NCBI GenBank assembly: GCA_029964075.1
Contig: CM057138.1
Coordinates: 8,612,932-8,676,931 of the forward strand
Direction of reading: 5' to 3'
DNA length: 64,000 bases
Source of the DNA: Patiria pectinifera
Lineage: Eukaryota > Echinodermata > Asteroidea > Valvatida > Asterinidae
The position numbers and the translations under genes are program-made. Position 1 is the stretch's first letter, and every line of letters begins with the position of its first letter. A model generated the notes under the pieces. The model had not been told where the DNA came from and made no database searches. It was given only the letters and a program-made list of their open reading frames with translations. This document shows positions 1 through 10,801 of the stretch, one piece after another.

Positions 1-477
1 GATACCCCATTGCTACCAAAGACTGTAAATAGTCCAAGATTGACAATGGTTTGTGAAAAATTATGCTGTTTGAAAAGATTTTATTTTAAAGATTGAGAAA
101 TTGCTAAAAACACACGCGCCCATAGTTGGCCCTATTGACTGCACAGTGCCGGAACAAAACACAGGTTATTCATTTTTGGGTGCTCCCATTCGTACAAGCA
201 CTGTGTGATCGATATTCCCTGCCGTTCGTTTTGGGCAGTCTAATATTGTCAAGCAGCAATTTCCACTTGCGTACTCTTTAAATTTGCAAACTTTCAAACT
301 GCATCATTTTTCATAAACCGTTGTCAGTGTTTGACGATTTATACATGTAGGCCTAGTCTTTGGTTGCAAAATGGAGCTAAAAGGTCTAGGCCTATATAAA
401 TGACGTTATCATAAGACGATCAGGTTCCAAAAATATAGTGACGCCTCCAATGAGTCTGGACTTTCCCTTTTTTTTAT
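1..477. other. Presumed intron or upstream flank
   Basis: No feature is seen here. The next recognisable exon of the C3-like gene begins at 2131 with a splice acceptor, so this is most likely intron of that gene. Confidence 0.4.
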
Positions 478-990
478 GTCTATAACATATCCCTGTCTTT
501 GTACATAGAAAGTGTCAGCACAATTGACCTTCCTGTTAATTAGATATAGGGCTTCATAAAATGCACATTTAATATGATAAACATGCAACATGACACCTGC
601 TGACATCATCATGATGTCACATCAATTTTTATCTATAACATGTCCCTGTCTATGTGCGTACTAAATATCAACCCAATTGAACGTGTAGAACAGTTGATAT
701 AGGGCTTCCAAAATGCACCTTTAAAGTAATGTTGCTTGACACCTGATGACATCATCATGATATAACATCAATGTTCATCTATATAAACACATCCCTGTCT
801 AGGTTCATACGAAGTTTCAACCCATTTGGCCTGTGCTTAAATATATATTAAGCTTCATGTAATGCACCATTAATGTAATGTTACACGGCACCCAATGACA
901 TCATCACAATGTCACATCAATTTTTTTTCTATACCATGTCCCTGTCTATGTGCATACCAAGTATCAACCCAATTGAAACAGCCAATTATA
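478..990. repeat. Intronic minisatellite, period about 150 bp
   Basis: About 3.3 diverged tandem units. The anchor TCCCTGTCT recurs near 488, 643, 792 and 940. Each unit also carries TGACATCATCA, a block reading CAACCCAATTGA or similar, and an ATAGGGCTTC block. Units differ by substitutions and short indels, so the array is old. No coding potential is seen. Confidence 0.75.
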
Positions 991-1181
991 GACACGGAGT
1001 GATTTGTGTTCATGATGATCTCTCTAAACAGGCAAATGTGCAGACCACCCATCCACCAAACAAATTGACTTTGATAAGAGCAGGATGAAGGCAAAGGCAT
1101 GTGCCTCTTCTGCACATTTTGGTACGTGAGTCACTTGCATCTACAGCCATTTATAAAATTAAATAAACGTGTTCCTGATAT

Positions 1182-1605
1182 AGTGGGGCGCTGTGGTCCA
1201 ATGGTTACGGTGTTCGACTCGTGTGCCGTGGTGCATGGGTTCGAATCCTGACCGTGGGAACATGGTGCTTGTGCTCTTGAGCAAGGCACTTTGCCATTAT
1301 TGCTTCGTCCTTTGGATGGGACGTAAAGCTGTAGGTCCCGTGTGTTGTGTACTGCACGTTTAAGAACCCAGTAACACTTATCGCTAAGAGAAGGGGTTTG
1401 CCCCAGTGTTTCTGGCAGTGGCTGCAATATGCGCCGCAGCACCTTGTAAACCATTATAAGGTGCTACATAATGGGTCTCATATTTCTCATAAACTTTATT
1501 TACCTTTCTTTAATAATTGACATAATTTCCAGTGCCTTGAGTACCTAATTGTTGGTAGATACATGCGCTATATAAGACTCTGTTATTATTATTACTATTA
1601 TTATT
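1182..1605 (+). mobile_element. tRNA-derived SINE
   Basis: An A box TGGTCCAATGG (1194-1204) and a perfect B box GGTTCGAATCC (1238-1248) lie 44 bp apart, as in a tRNA-type RNA polymerase III promoter. An unrelated body follows, ending in GCTATATAAGACTCTG and an (ATT)n tail at about 1580-1603. Head, body and simple-repeat tail are the standard SINE layout. The tRNA-like head does not look like a functional tRNA. The source tRNA and target-site duplication were not resolved. Confidence 0.8.
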
Positions 1606-2130
1606 CATTTCTAAAGAGTCATATCCTAGACACCTTACTTAAGAAGAAAAAAATCATTTGCAGTTCGTAAAGACATTAAACATTCAACACCTAAAAAGAT
1701 TTTTGCAGATGCGGACGATCCAATGAATTGGAATATGAGACTTCCAGGCACATTTTGTAGGAGCTACTGTTTGTGTGATAGCATTTTTCTTTCCAAGCTA
1801 GTCTTATGTAATCAAGGGCAGTGAACAATAAGCAAGTTCCATGAAAAAAAGCATTACAATTTACAGTGTTTTGAAATATTCTAAATTGATTACCAGGATA
1901 AAGTGAAAACTGCAAACTTTAATTGTTGGTAACTTGATCTTGGACATTCTTGTATGAGTTCACATGAGTCGGTGGTATGACCAGTCAGATATGTGTACAT
2001 AAACTAGCCAGAAAGCACTCTCTGTATTGGAACATGAGCATATTATGTGGATGGGGTTGATATGCCACCTAATTAACTACCCAATCTGGAGGTATATTTC
2101 ACTTTGAATTTGTTTTTGCATATTTTGCAG

Positions 2131-4382
2131 CCTATGAAGTCCAAGTGACCGGTTTCAAGCGGAAAGCTGGTTTCCAGTCCATCACAATGACCATCCTTAA
2201 GCCAATCAAACAAGGTAACAGAGTAGACTCGAAGGTGCTGTATGCAGTCTGCTGTGTCTGGAAATGCAACTCATTTAATTTTTGTCAAGTTGTTCACCTA
2301 AACTATACACCATGCATTGGGATGTTCATGTTTCCCTATAACAAACTGTGAACCATGTTGCTCATGTATGTATTTACCGCAAATCCATATAATTCTGCAA
2401 ACTGGCTTCGGCTTTTGTTTGTATAGTTTATGATACAGTGAAAAAGTAATGCACCATGATCTGGTAAATTGCTGTTGTCTAAAATAAGAGCAAAACAGAA
2501 ACACGTATGGATATGCAAACAAAGGGAATAATTCTGCTGCAAAAACCATGCTGGGGACTTCCCCTAATACACTACAGACTCCTTAATTGCTTGCATATAC
2601 ATTTCAAAACCCACTAGCCAAATACAATACATGTAGTTGCTTCTTATTTACCTACTTGTCTGTGTGTTTACATTTCCTGGCTGATAGGACTTGATCGTGT
2701 CAGCGATGGTGATACTCGAACGTTCTGGAAAAGCATGAACTGCGGCAAACCTGACATCAAGAAGAAACGCTACCTTGTGATTGGTTCTGGTGGGCTACCA
2801 ATCACGGATGACAATGGACTCCCAAGGTGAGTTGGTGTATTATAAGATTATATTGTCAGGCCTGTAGCTACCTGCTGTGAGCAGTAGGTCTTTTGTTCAT
2901 AAAAATGGTTCTTTCAAGTTAAAAAAAGTGAAGGTTTCTTGTAATGTACAATCAGTGCCACATCTGCTAATAAATCTAAATGTGCATACAAGGCATGGAT
3001 GTGAACTATGAGTCGGGCCAAGAAATTGAAAAAAAATAATGTTATATTTTATGGTTAATAGGATTAGCTAAAAAGTTCACCTATGTCAAATTTTTGTTTG
3101 GCCTCCCCCCCCCCCCAGCTTTGAACCTGAAATTGAGAAGCTTCATTGTCAGTAGCCATAACACACATGTAAAGGAAACATTCATTGATTTCATCCTCCC
3201 ATTGACTTAAACAATATCAATCATAGTTACCCCGTGGATGTGTGTATGTTTTTTAATGAAGCTGGTTAATATTAGCAAACAAAAATAAACTTTTGAAGAT
3301 TTTGAACGTGTTTGGACTTGTTTTGTTTTAGTGAAGGTTTGCGGTAACACCATGTAGAAATCTCTTTTGGGAAGATGTGTGGTTCTAAGAAGAACCGGTT
3401 GGTGGTGAAACTTTACAACCAACCGGTTCTTGTCAGAACCACTCATCTTCCCTAAAAAAGTTTTGTAGCAATCTCTTTTAGGAAGATGTGTGGTTCTGAA
3501 AACTTAACAACCAACCAGTTCTTTTCAGAACCACACATCTCCCCAAAAGAAATCTCTACATGGTGTTACCGCAAACCTTCACTAGTTCATAACACCACCA
3601 TACAAAGTTTCAGATCTTACTTTTGTTTTGTTTGTAAAATTCTGAACTATGTTGGTATTATTTTTTATGACAGCTCATGGGTTAATGTCACTTCAGGCCT
3701 TCATTGTCCAGATTAGCTGTTCTCGCGAAAAATTTTTAACATAAATTATAGCTTTTTGTAGCCATGGGCTATAAAGTTTGCCAAATGACTTGCTGTCACT
3801 CACCAAATGGACTTAAAAATAGAAAAGTTATGTCAGAAAAATCTTTTAAAAAGGCCATTCAGAGCCATAAGCCTGGGCCGATCATAACAATGACGTATGA
3901 CCAACATGCATGCACAAATGGCCAACATCTGGGTGTGCACAGAGGTCCAGCATTTGTGCACTAAGGTCCAACGTAAACACACAAAGGGCAAATGTATACG
4001 TGCACAAAGGTCCAACATGCATGTACGTTTTTATGACGTAAACAGGCTTGTTTGCATTTTGTCAATCATGTGTGCAGTGGGAGGCTTTAATGGATCAGTC
4101 TTGTTCGAAATACATTTTCCTTGATAATTTGCAGTGGTTCCAGCACTTAAGAACAGATCAAATTATAAAATTTCCATAAGGTCCTTAGAAGAATATTGGA
4201 AGCAAAACATTGTGGACATCTTATTTATTTATTGCAGCTACAAGTACGTAGTTGATGAGAGGATGTCCTTCTACGAGTGGCCCTCTGCTTCCAAAGTCAG
4301 ATCTGTCAAGAAATGGAAGAGGATTTTCGACAATCTCAAAGCATTCAAAGATGACTTCGAAGAGAGAGGATGCTCAACTTAG
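2131..4382 (+). CDS. Complement C3-like thioester protein, C-terminal exons (C345C/NTR domain)
   Basis: Three exons are visible: 2131-2214 (acceptor TTTTGCAG, donor GTAACA), 2688-2826 (acceptor GATAG, donor GTGAGT) and 4238-4382 (acceptor TTGCAG, stop TAG). Phases join cleanly: one base carried over at the first junction, two at the second. The roughly 120 residues encode the end of a C345C (netrin-like) domain: a Y-E-V-Q-V-T strand, then FWKSMNCGKP, KKRYLVIGSGG, ITDDNGLP, FYEWPS and a terminal ERGCST. This pattern, including the C-terminal Cys, is that of complement C3/C4/C5-type secreted proteins, where the domain mediates contacts with convertase components. The rest of the protein (macroglobulin domains, thioester domain) lies upstream of the window. 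The two introns hold a MITE and low-complexity sequence. The family call is firm; C3 versus another member cannot be decided from this piece. Confidence 0.85.
3331..3582. mobile_element. Tc1/mariner-type MITE (252 bp, TA duplication)
   Basis: The ends are inverted repeats of about 57 bp starting GTGAAGGTTTGCGGTAACAC and closing with its complement. A TA dinucleotide flanks each end (3329-3330 and 3583-3584), as expected for Tc1/mariner insertion. The interior holds a second set of inverted AAGATGTGTGGTTCT and AACCACAC blocks around AACCGGTT, so the transcript would form a long hairpin. It lies in the last intron of the C3-like gene. No transposase is encoded. Confidence 0.8.
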
Positions 4383-4738
4383 GCAAAACGGTCGCTGACT
4401 GTTGACAATTGTATGACCTGACATTGCTTTGTTTGCATTAATTATCATGTAATAGCTTCTGTCAATCTACCTACAGTATATCTCATATCATACCATATAA
4501 TAACCATTGTATATCTTGATGGACTTTATATACTTTTTTATTTTGTTGGAATGTTTCGGATGCGGGAAAGGCAGCAAGATTGGGTTGTTCTGTCAGTTAT
4601 CTTTTAAAAGACGTGAGCATTGGAAATTTCAGACGAGCCCATGTACTGTTTGTTTCGAAAGTAAACGCTTCGGCTGGAAAACTGTTTGAGTTGAATGCAA
4701 TGTCGGTTTTGACATGGTTATTCACGCCTTGAATATTG

Positions 4739-4744
4739 AATAAA
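4739..4744 (+). terminator. AATAAA polyadenylation signal of the C3-like gene
   Basis: Canonical AATAAA about 355 bp after the stop codon at 4382, in AT-rich sequence that fits a 3' UTR. Confidence 0.6.
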
Positions 4745-5727
4745 GACATGAATTAATAATAACGTGATTGTATTTCAAAGTTGTATGTGTAAAGACATTT
4801 TGCCAGTTGAAGTACTTTTTTTTTTAATACCTGCTCTGTAATATATAACAAAATGTTCAGCTTTAAAAAAAAGGTATTGTAATTCATTCATTGATGTCAA
4901 TATGATAATGATACCACATCCTTCCTTGACGTAATGTTGTTAACTACATGTACATAAGGAATGGGCCTATTTGATCTAACGTGCATAGGCCTAAGGCCCC
5001 ATAACTTAACGTGAAACCAGTTTAAACTTTGCAAGTATTTCTTTGTGAGGAACAAGTTTGATTTCATGAAATGAAAGACATGTTGACGTGCTCATATTTC
5101 GGAAATTTGTTTATGTTTGTTTGAGAAATCTCATCAATGTTATAATGACCTCTAGCTCGCCTCGGGAAAGTTGCATGTGCATATGTACGCTTATTGTCTT
5201 TTAGGTTTTCAGTTGTGATTGCATAATGACTAAAGAAAGAAGTTCATATTCCTTTGCTCTCCTAACACCATGGTGTAAGTTATGATTACGTTTTCACTTA
5301 CCATGAGGAAGGCCTTCTTGATAATGGCTGGTTATGTAAGTCATATTTACATACGGTTTAAAACTATTGGATTAAATATATATGGACCTAAGCTTTAACC
5401 ACAGTGTTTTTCATTTCTCTAAAAATATTTTGAAAGCCAACTATATACGCATAGATAGTAAAGTATTGAGGTACAGGGTTATTTTTTCTTGTCAAATGCC
5501 TAAATATAGCGGCAAGCTTTTTAGACGTAGGCATTCTTAGAGTTATATTGGAAACTAGATGTGCATGGTTTGCTAACTCGGTGTGCACTTTGGAACCTTG
5601 AATGTCACTACACTATCAATAAAATATACGGTGCTTTTGATGACACTTGTAGTCCGTGCCTCGTGTTCTAGAGTCATTCACGATTCGATCAATTACAGAA
5701 GTTTAAGTAGTTCTTGGTTGGCATTTC
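4745..5727. other. Intergenic, nothing recognised
   Basis: AT-rich sequence with scattered short ORFs that have no recognisable content. It runs from the C3-like polyadenylation signal to the hAT MITE. Confidence 0.6.
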
Positions 5728-6348
5728 CAGTGTTGTAGTACTCGTACTCGTACTCGAGTACTACTCGAGTCCTTTTTTTTTTGGAGTACTCGTACTCATA
5801 CTCGGGCAGCAAAGTACTCTACTCGACATGTCGAAATTGTACTCGATCATTAAAGTACTCGTACTCGAATAGCAGTACTCGGGGGGAAAATGGTATACAG
5901 CTTTACTTTGTAGTCTTATTTTATCGATACTTTCAGATTGAAATGGTTGATTGGCTTGTGGAGAAATCGAAAATTCCTAATTTTCCTCTGTGTACGTCCG
6001 GGCAAACACATTTTTAACAGCAACCCGTGAGTGGGTCTGTATAATGGTCCGACTAGGCCTTGGCCAATTACGCACAATGAACCATTGCCGTATTCGGAAA
6101 TGCGAGTACTTGTACTCGTACTCGGAAGTACAAGTACTCGTATTCGTACTCGGAAGTACAAGTACTCGTACTCGGGAAGTACCAGTACTCGTTCTCGGAG
6201 AAGTACTCGTACTCGGAAGTACCAGTACTCGTTCTCGGAGACCTGTTCTTGTACTCGGAGGTACTCGTACTCGGCAACGGAAGTACTCAGCAACCGAAGT
6301 ACTCAGCAGTACTCGGTACTCGGAAAAAAGTACTCGACTACAACACTC
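5728..6348. mobile_element. Non-autonomous hAT element filled with TACTCG repeats
   Basis: The 5' end CAGTGTTGTAG (5728) and the 3' end CTACAACACTC (to 6348) are inverted repeats matching at 10 of 11 positions; the CAGTG start is hAT-like. The flanks GGCATTTC (5720-5727) and AGCATTTC (6349-6356) form an 8-bp target duplication with one mismatch. Both subterminal regions consist of degenerate TACTCG or TACTCGTACTCG blocks, which create overlapping tyrosine/serine- or threonine/arginine-rich shadow ORFs. The central 200 bp is unique and holds no transposase. The subterminal hexamers may be transposase binding repeats. Confidence 0.85.
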
Positions 6349-6356
6349 AGCATTTC

Positions 6357-6944
6357 AATTATTGCAGCCGATGGGGAATGGTGGGTATCTTCACAATACC
6401 AATTAATAAGTTTTCTGCGTTTGCATTTCCGTGTTTTCTACGGTGTTTAAATGAAATAAGAATGATATGTGTTTGCCGAAGTTTTTCGATCCAATTTTAT
6501 TTCCTGCTTTTCAATGCAAATTTGCGTCAATATCATAAGCTCAAGCGGGTCACGCATAGGCCTTTTTCTTTTATTTTGGAATACATGAGGTTAAAAGCTG
6601 GACCAGGAACAAAAATCGACATAAGTCATAATCGCGTATCGACCTTCTTGTGATTCTATCGTATCACCTGCTATCTGACGAGGACAACGTGTTCACATGC
6701 GCTAGCATGGAGTAAGCAAGTTCTAGAAATGTAAGTCCATGTAAATTCTGCATCTTAATAGGTAGCGTAGTATTTTCCAATAAGTTTTCCATCTAGATAA
6801 CACAATGTACTATATATCTCATTGTTGTACTATAGCATAATTATCAAAGTCTTAACCATAACAGGCCGATATGTAGTTGTATGGACAAGTATGTGATATT
6901 CAATTAGCATTAGGACTCAACTTATAGTTGTCTCTGAATCGCAG
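6357..6944. other. Intergenic, nothing recognised
   Basis: No conserved ORF, RNA motif or repeat was recognised between the hAT MITE and the decayed exon. Confidence 0.5.
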
Positions 6945-7560
6945 GTGGATTTTACCACATCAAGTCTGAACAAGTTGCTGACGAAATGCAACAATGGAAC
7001 CTTCGTTACCCCGGCTGCTCACCCTGGCATCAGCCCTGCAGATTGCACGGTGTGTCCTACAGGTACACCCAAGGGCGGATCCAGAACACAATTTTTTTTG
7101 GGGGGGGGGGCAAACAAAATTGTGGTCCCCCAAAAAAGTGGGTCAAAAAATTTGGATTCTAGATGCTCTGTGGTGCGATCTGAGGCAATTTCTGACCACT
7201 TTAACCAATGTTTTTTTGAGGAAAAGATGGTGGTGTACTCATTGCCTGCCTTTATTGCGATGTCACATAAAAACAAAAACAAAATTGGTTCGTTGGGGTT
7301 TTTTTTGGGGGGGGGGGGGCCATGGCCCCCTTTGGACCCCCCTGGATCCGCCCTTGGGTACACCTACTAATAAGGGTTAGCACGCAGGCTGTCGTGCATG
7401 CCCCTTTCTTGATAACTACTACCGTAATGATCGGTTTGGTGAGTGTTACCAGTGCCCAGCGGAGTGACTTAACTGCTCAGGGGAGTAACAACACCTCCTG
7501 CCTGGCTTCTGGTGGACCTGGGACTGGGCCTCACATAACCGCTGCAAGCCTATACAAACA
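6945..7560 (+). pseudogene. Decayed exon of a cysteine-rich membrane-protein gene (GCC2/GCC3-like)
   Basis: A candidate acceptor (TGAATCGCAG) precedes an open stretch containing NNGTF and ADCTVCPTGT. Once the MITE at 7070-7356 is skipped, the sequence downstream holds, in shifted frames, GCRACP, a DRFGECYQCP block and GFWWTW. Spaced C-x2-C-P-x-G-T units followed by a W-rich segment resemble the ephrin-receptor-like cysteine-rich (GCC2/GCC3) repeats of large animal surface proteins. A TGA interrupts the CPAE..LNCS stretch and the frame changes at least once, so it is a pseudogene. The family call is tentative. Confidence 0.4.
7070..7356. mobile_element. hAT MITE (287 bp) with perfect 8-bp target duplication
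   Basis: Ends are CAAGGGCGGATCCAG (7070) and its exact complement finishing at 7356. The flanks GGTACACC (7062-7069) and GGTACACC (7357-7364) are identical. The interior is noncoding, with G- and C-runs just inside both termini and the near-palindrome GGGGCCATGGCCCC. It interrupts the decayed cysteine-rich exon. Confidence 0.9.
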
Positions 7561-7707
7561 TAATGGTCGGGTCCGAAGCGTAAGTTCCGTGACCGAATTC
7601 TGTGGCTTGGATGGTTTGACGACTGATTTAACTTCTATGGACCATTTATAAAGAAATTAGTAGCCTTCAGGTCCCTCCCAAAAAACCGACAACTTTTGCT
7701 AGAGGGC

Positions 7708-7921
7708 CAAATCTAAGATGGCCGCCGGCGCCATCTTCAAAAATTAACTTTTGAACCAGAGCACCTAGAATCATGTCTGAGGACACTTTTTCGGGTAAGT
7801 CGACTCCGAGGATTCTGATTCCGACAAGCCGATTTGACATCATTTTGACCCAGAAATCCAAGATGGCCGCCATTCGATAAAGCAAAATTTAACTTTTGAA
7901 CAGGGGCACCTAGGATCATGA
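7708..7921. repeat. Two diverged copies of a motif containing AAGATGGCCGCC
   Basis: Copies at about 7708-7775 and 7851-7921 each read AAGATGGCCGCC, then AACTTTTGAAC, then GCACCTAG(A/G)ATCATG. They are about 145 bp apart. The segment is absent from the matching position of the right arm of the inverted duplication (near 18.06 kb), so it was inserted into or kept only in the left arm. Confidence 0.6.
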
Positions 7922-8282
7922 ATCACACTTGGAATTTTGGCAAAATTGTTGCGCTGACGCAATTTAAGAAGGTCCTAGGTCCTGGTGTATGCATCAGGAG
8001 TGAGTTCCTAATGGGGTAGAGGGCCACATCGTCTGGATTTGTGTCAACTTGGTCAGCATGCACAATGAAGTTCTGTCTTTTCAAGTTTTGAACCCACGGC
8101 AGTTATCATCATCTTTATCATCATCATCACGACGAATTTGTTGGCACCAAATTATTCGTTTTTTCTGTATTTTATATCACAAACTTTTCTGAAACTTCTT
8201 AGTGCTATTGTTTCCTGGGATTGGTACGCGCGCTGTATGATGGTGTGGTTTCGGTGGTTTGCGATGTGAATTCGGAACATAG

Positions 8283-8703
8283 TGTAACGGACAGTCTATG
8301 CAGCACTTTTGTTGTCATTGCTTTCTTGCGTTAGGGCTCCGGCGGAGGGGCTCCGGCGGCGCGTACCCGACCTGATTTTGGGTCCGGCTAGCGCGCGCTC
8401 TGGAAATAGTCCCTATAAATAGGTTGCTTAAGGGGGTTTCTTTTGTTGGGGGACGCGGGAACGGTTTGGCAAGATGCCGGGGTCATTGCAAGTTGTTACA
8501 ATTGTATACATTTGTTCAGACCTAGTGTATTTCTATGCTGGGAATCAGCAGTCATGGTACTGGTAGCAGTGCGGCAGGTTGACCACAGTTGTTGTGCTGA
8601 ATAAATGAGAGTTTCTTCAGAAGTTGGAAATCCTGTGTGTTTGTCCCCTTTTCTTGCGTTTGGCTGGATTTGGAGGACAAGAGCCCAATAAGTTCCCGTT
8701 ACA
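8283..8703 (+). repeat. 5' LTR of the decayed Gypsy element
   Basis: 421 bp, TG...CA ends. It contains a TATAAAT box (8414-8420) and AATAAA (8600-8605), so transcription would start and polyadenylate within the LTR. It carries a GC-rich GGCTCCGGCGG direct repeat near 8335-8360 that is reduced in the 3' LTR. Confidence 0.9.
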
Positions 8704-8705
8704 AT

Positions 8706-8723
8706 TGGTGGCAGCGGTGGGAT
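8706..8723 (+). promoter_or_regulatory. Primer-binding site, tRNA-Leu-like
   Basis: TGGTGGCAGCGGTGGGAT begins 2 bp after the LTR. It matches the complement of a typical animal tRNA-Leu 3' end at about 15 of 18 positions. The position is exactly where minus-strand priming is expected. The tRNA assignment is an inference. Confidence 0.6.
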
Positions 8724-8750
8724 TTTCTACAGGATTTTCGGGGAAGATAA

Positions 8751-9270
8751 ATGGCAAGCTACACGGAGTCGGCACGGAATATCACTGATGAAGCCATCGG
8801 CACCATTTCCAGGGAAATCGATCGGCTGCAGCGATCCCTGCTGGACAGTTTACGCAGAAATACGACCAGGTCCACGACCGGACATCAGCCTCGGCATGTT
8901 GTGCCTGAGACGCCGAGACTCGCCGCCGGCGCAGGCAGTCCCGCTGCCAGCGCAGGCAGCCTCGCTGCAGGAGCAGGCAGTCCCACCGAAGTCTGGCTTG
9001 AGGAAACGACCTGCTTCTTCTCAAGAGTTGAGACTTAACATCCGAGGGAAAATAATGGACACGGCAGTTGGTTTCTTGATTGATACTGGAGGCACAGAGA
9101 CTTTTGTTTCCACTCGGCTGTATGACAGGACAGATACGAAGTTAAGTCCCGTGCTCGTCGCGGATTGCAGGTTCACAGCATTTGGGTCGCAGAAATAAGC
9201 GTAGGTGCCATTCTGGGACTGGACTTTTTGCGACAGCATAAATGCCAGCTGATGTGGGACGAAGAGTGCT
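8751..9270 (+). pseudogene. Gag/protease remnant of the decayed Gypsy element
   Basis: An ATG at 8751 opens a short frame (MASYTESARN, then an amphipathic IDRLQRSLLDSL helix) that becomes Ala/Gly/Ser-rich and ends at 9038. A second frame from about 9050 encodes MDTAVGFLIDTGGTETFVS, with the retroviral aspartic-protease catalytic motif as DTGG (9082-9093). A third frame near 9200 gives AILGLDFLRQHKC, the C-terminal protease ILG motif. The protease is thus cut by a deletion or frameshift between flap and ILG region. The usual third-position Ala/Ser after DTG is Gly here. Reverse transcriptase should follow but is missing. Confidence 0.65.
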
Positions 9271-9460
9271 TTGTTGTCGGTAAGCACAGAGTTCCCCTAC
9301 AACAGACTGCCGAATCAACGGTACGGGAATCCCCACTGTCGGTGCCTACAACCAAACCACTGGGTTCGGTAGATTCCCCATTGCCGAGGGTCACTCAACC
9401 GGCGGTTACTGCAGAACCAGCGCTGGGGTCCAGTACGCCAGTCAAGGACAGACAGTCAGG

Positions 9461-9830
9461 TTGGAACGGGTAGTCCCGCCGCCGAAGTTGCAGCTCCACT
9501 GCCGTCGTTGGACACTACGCGACACAAGGCACCCGCAACCGCCGTGGCAGGGCCGCCCGAAGACGCCATGGATGTTTGCGACAGTCACCGTTGGCGGGAG
9601 GAAAGACAGTAAGCCGGTGGAGGGCAAGGCGACGGGCACATGCAGAGTCTGCGGTCAGCAGTATGTCTCCTCGTTTACTCGGAGCAGGCATGAAAAAGCG
9701 GCGCATGAAGAACGGAGTTACCAGTGCCGGGAATGCCCGAAGCTCTGCGGACGGTCGGACTGCTTGACCGGCACATGAGGGCCCAGCATCTGGAACCGAC
9801 GAGTTGCGGATAGTCCTCGCCGATTGTTGC
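9461..9830 (+). pseudogene. C2H2 zinc-finger-like remnant inside the decayed Gypsy element
   Basis: The open frame at 9461-9778 contains a C-x2-C-x12-H-x4-H finger (CRVCGQQY ... RHEKAAH) and then YQCRECPKLCG, the first half of a second finger. The matching second half (RHMRAQH) is present just downstream in another frame around 9772-9790, so one frameshift splits finger two. C2H2 fingers are unusual in Gypsy elements, whose gag normally has CCHC knuckles. It could be a captured host fragment. Confidence 0.55.
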
Positions 9831-9901
9831 GTTTTTGTTTGATTTAGCAACCAGACTGGGGCCTAAATCATCATTAGCCATCATTCCTGAGGATATCCCG
9901 A

Positions 9902-10494
9902 TGTCACGGTCTCACTTCTCCGGCGTGCTAGCTTCTCCGGGTCGATTTGGCGGATAACTGAGCACGTTACAGTGCACGTTACATGAGCACGATTCATGCT
10001 CATGTGTCCGCTGTGCTTACTTTTCCTCGGGCTGTTTTCTGAAGTCTACCAAGCCCATTAACAACACAGTGAGGGACACCCAAGAATGTGTTATGTAACA
10101 CTTCCTGTGGGTCAAGTCATTCCATGGTCTTGCAAGCATTCTGATTTGTGTTCCCAGCGTCATGCATGTGTGTGTTCATGGAGGAATAATTAAGAACGAA
10201 CTCCTTGGTCCGTGTTCCTTGCTCGTTCGTGGTCCATTTTGTCCTTATTTTTGCAACTACGGCTTAAAATAAATGTGCATTTCAAATTCAAGTCTTTAAT
10301 ATTGGGAGTTAATAGTGCGCGCCACGAAAATTCTATGCATACAAATATCTTACGTACACAAGTACAGCCCCGAAAAACTCAGCACACTAATACAGTGACG
10401 AAAATGTACACTACTGCGCAATTTTGTGCATGCGTGTTGAAGCGAAATTTCCGTTTTGGAGAAGCTAGCACGCCGGAGAAGTGAGACCGTGACA
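9902..10494. mobile_element. 593-bp element with perfect 37-bp terminal inverted repeats
   Basis: The termini read TGTCACGGTCTCACTTCTCC and onward for 37 bp at 9902-9938, with an exact complement at 10458-10494. The interior is noncoding (TACAGTGCACGTTACATGAG near the left; GTACACTACTGCGC near the right). No clear target duplication was found, so the superfamily is open. It sits in the decayed Gypsy interior. Confidence 0.75.
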
Positions 10495-10785
10495 CCGGAA
10501 AAGAAATAAGTAAATCATAAACAGTGAACTCTTGTGATTCTTGTTACAGAAAAGTAAATTCTTTTTTTAATTCTTTTTGATAACTTTTTGAATCTTGTAA
10601 ACATCACTTGGAAATAAGTGGGTTTTTTTTTCTAAAAGTGTGTTAGTCATGTAAACCCTGTTAAAATAAAGTAGAGTGTTTTGTTCTCTACAAAATTGGG
10701 GGGGGGGGGATTTGGAAAATTGTGAATATCAGTTCATGTAAAATTTGTTGTTTGTGCCCCCATTCAAGAGAAAAGCCAAATTCTT

Positions 10786-10801
10786 CGGAGGGAGGGGGCA
10801 G
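10786..10801 (+). promoter_or_regulatory. Polypurine tract before the 3' LTR
   Basis: CGGAGGGAGGGGGCAG ends directly at the first T of the 3' LTR, the expected site for plus-strand priming. Confidence 0.65.

Noticed and set aside
5916..6293. Overlapping ORFs rich in Tyr/Ser/Arg/Glu on both strands
   Set aside because: Produced by the TACTCG repeats inside the hAT MITE.
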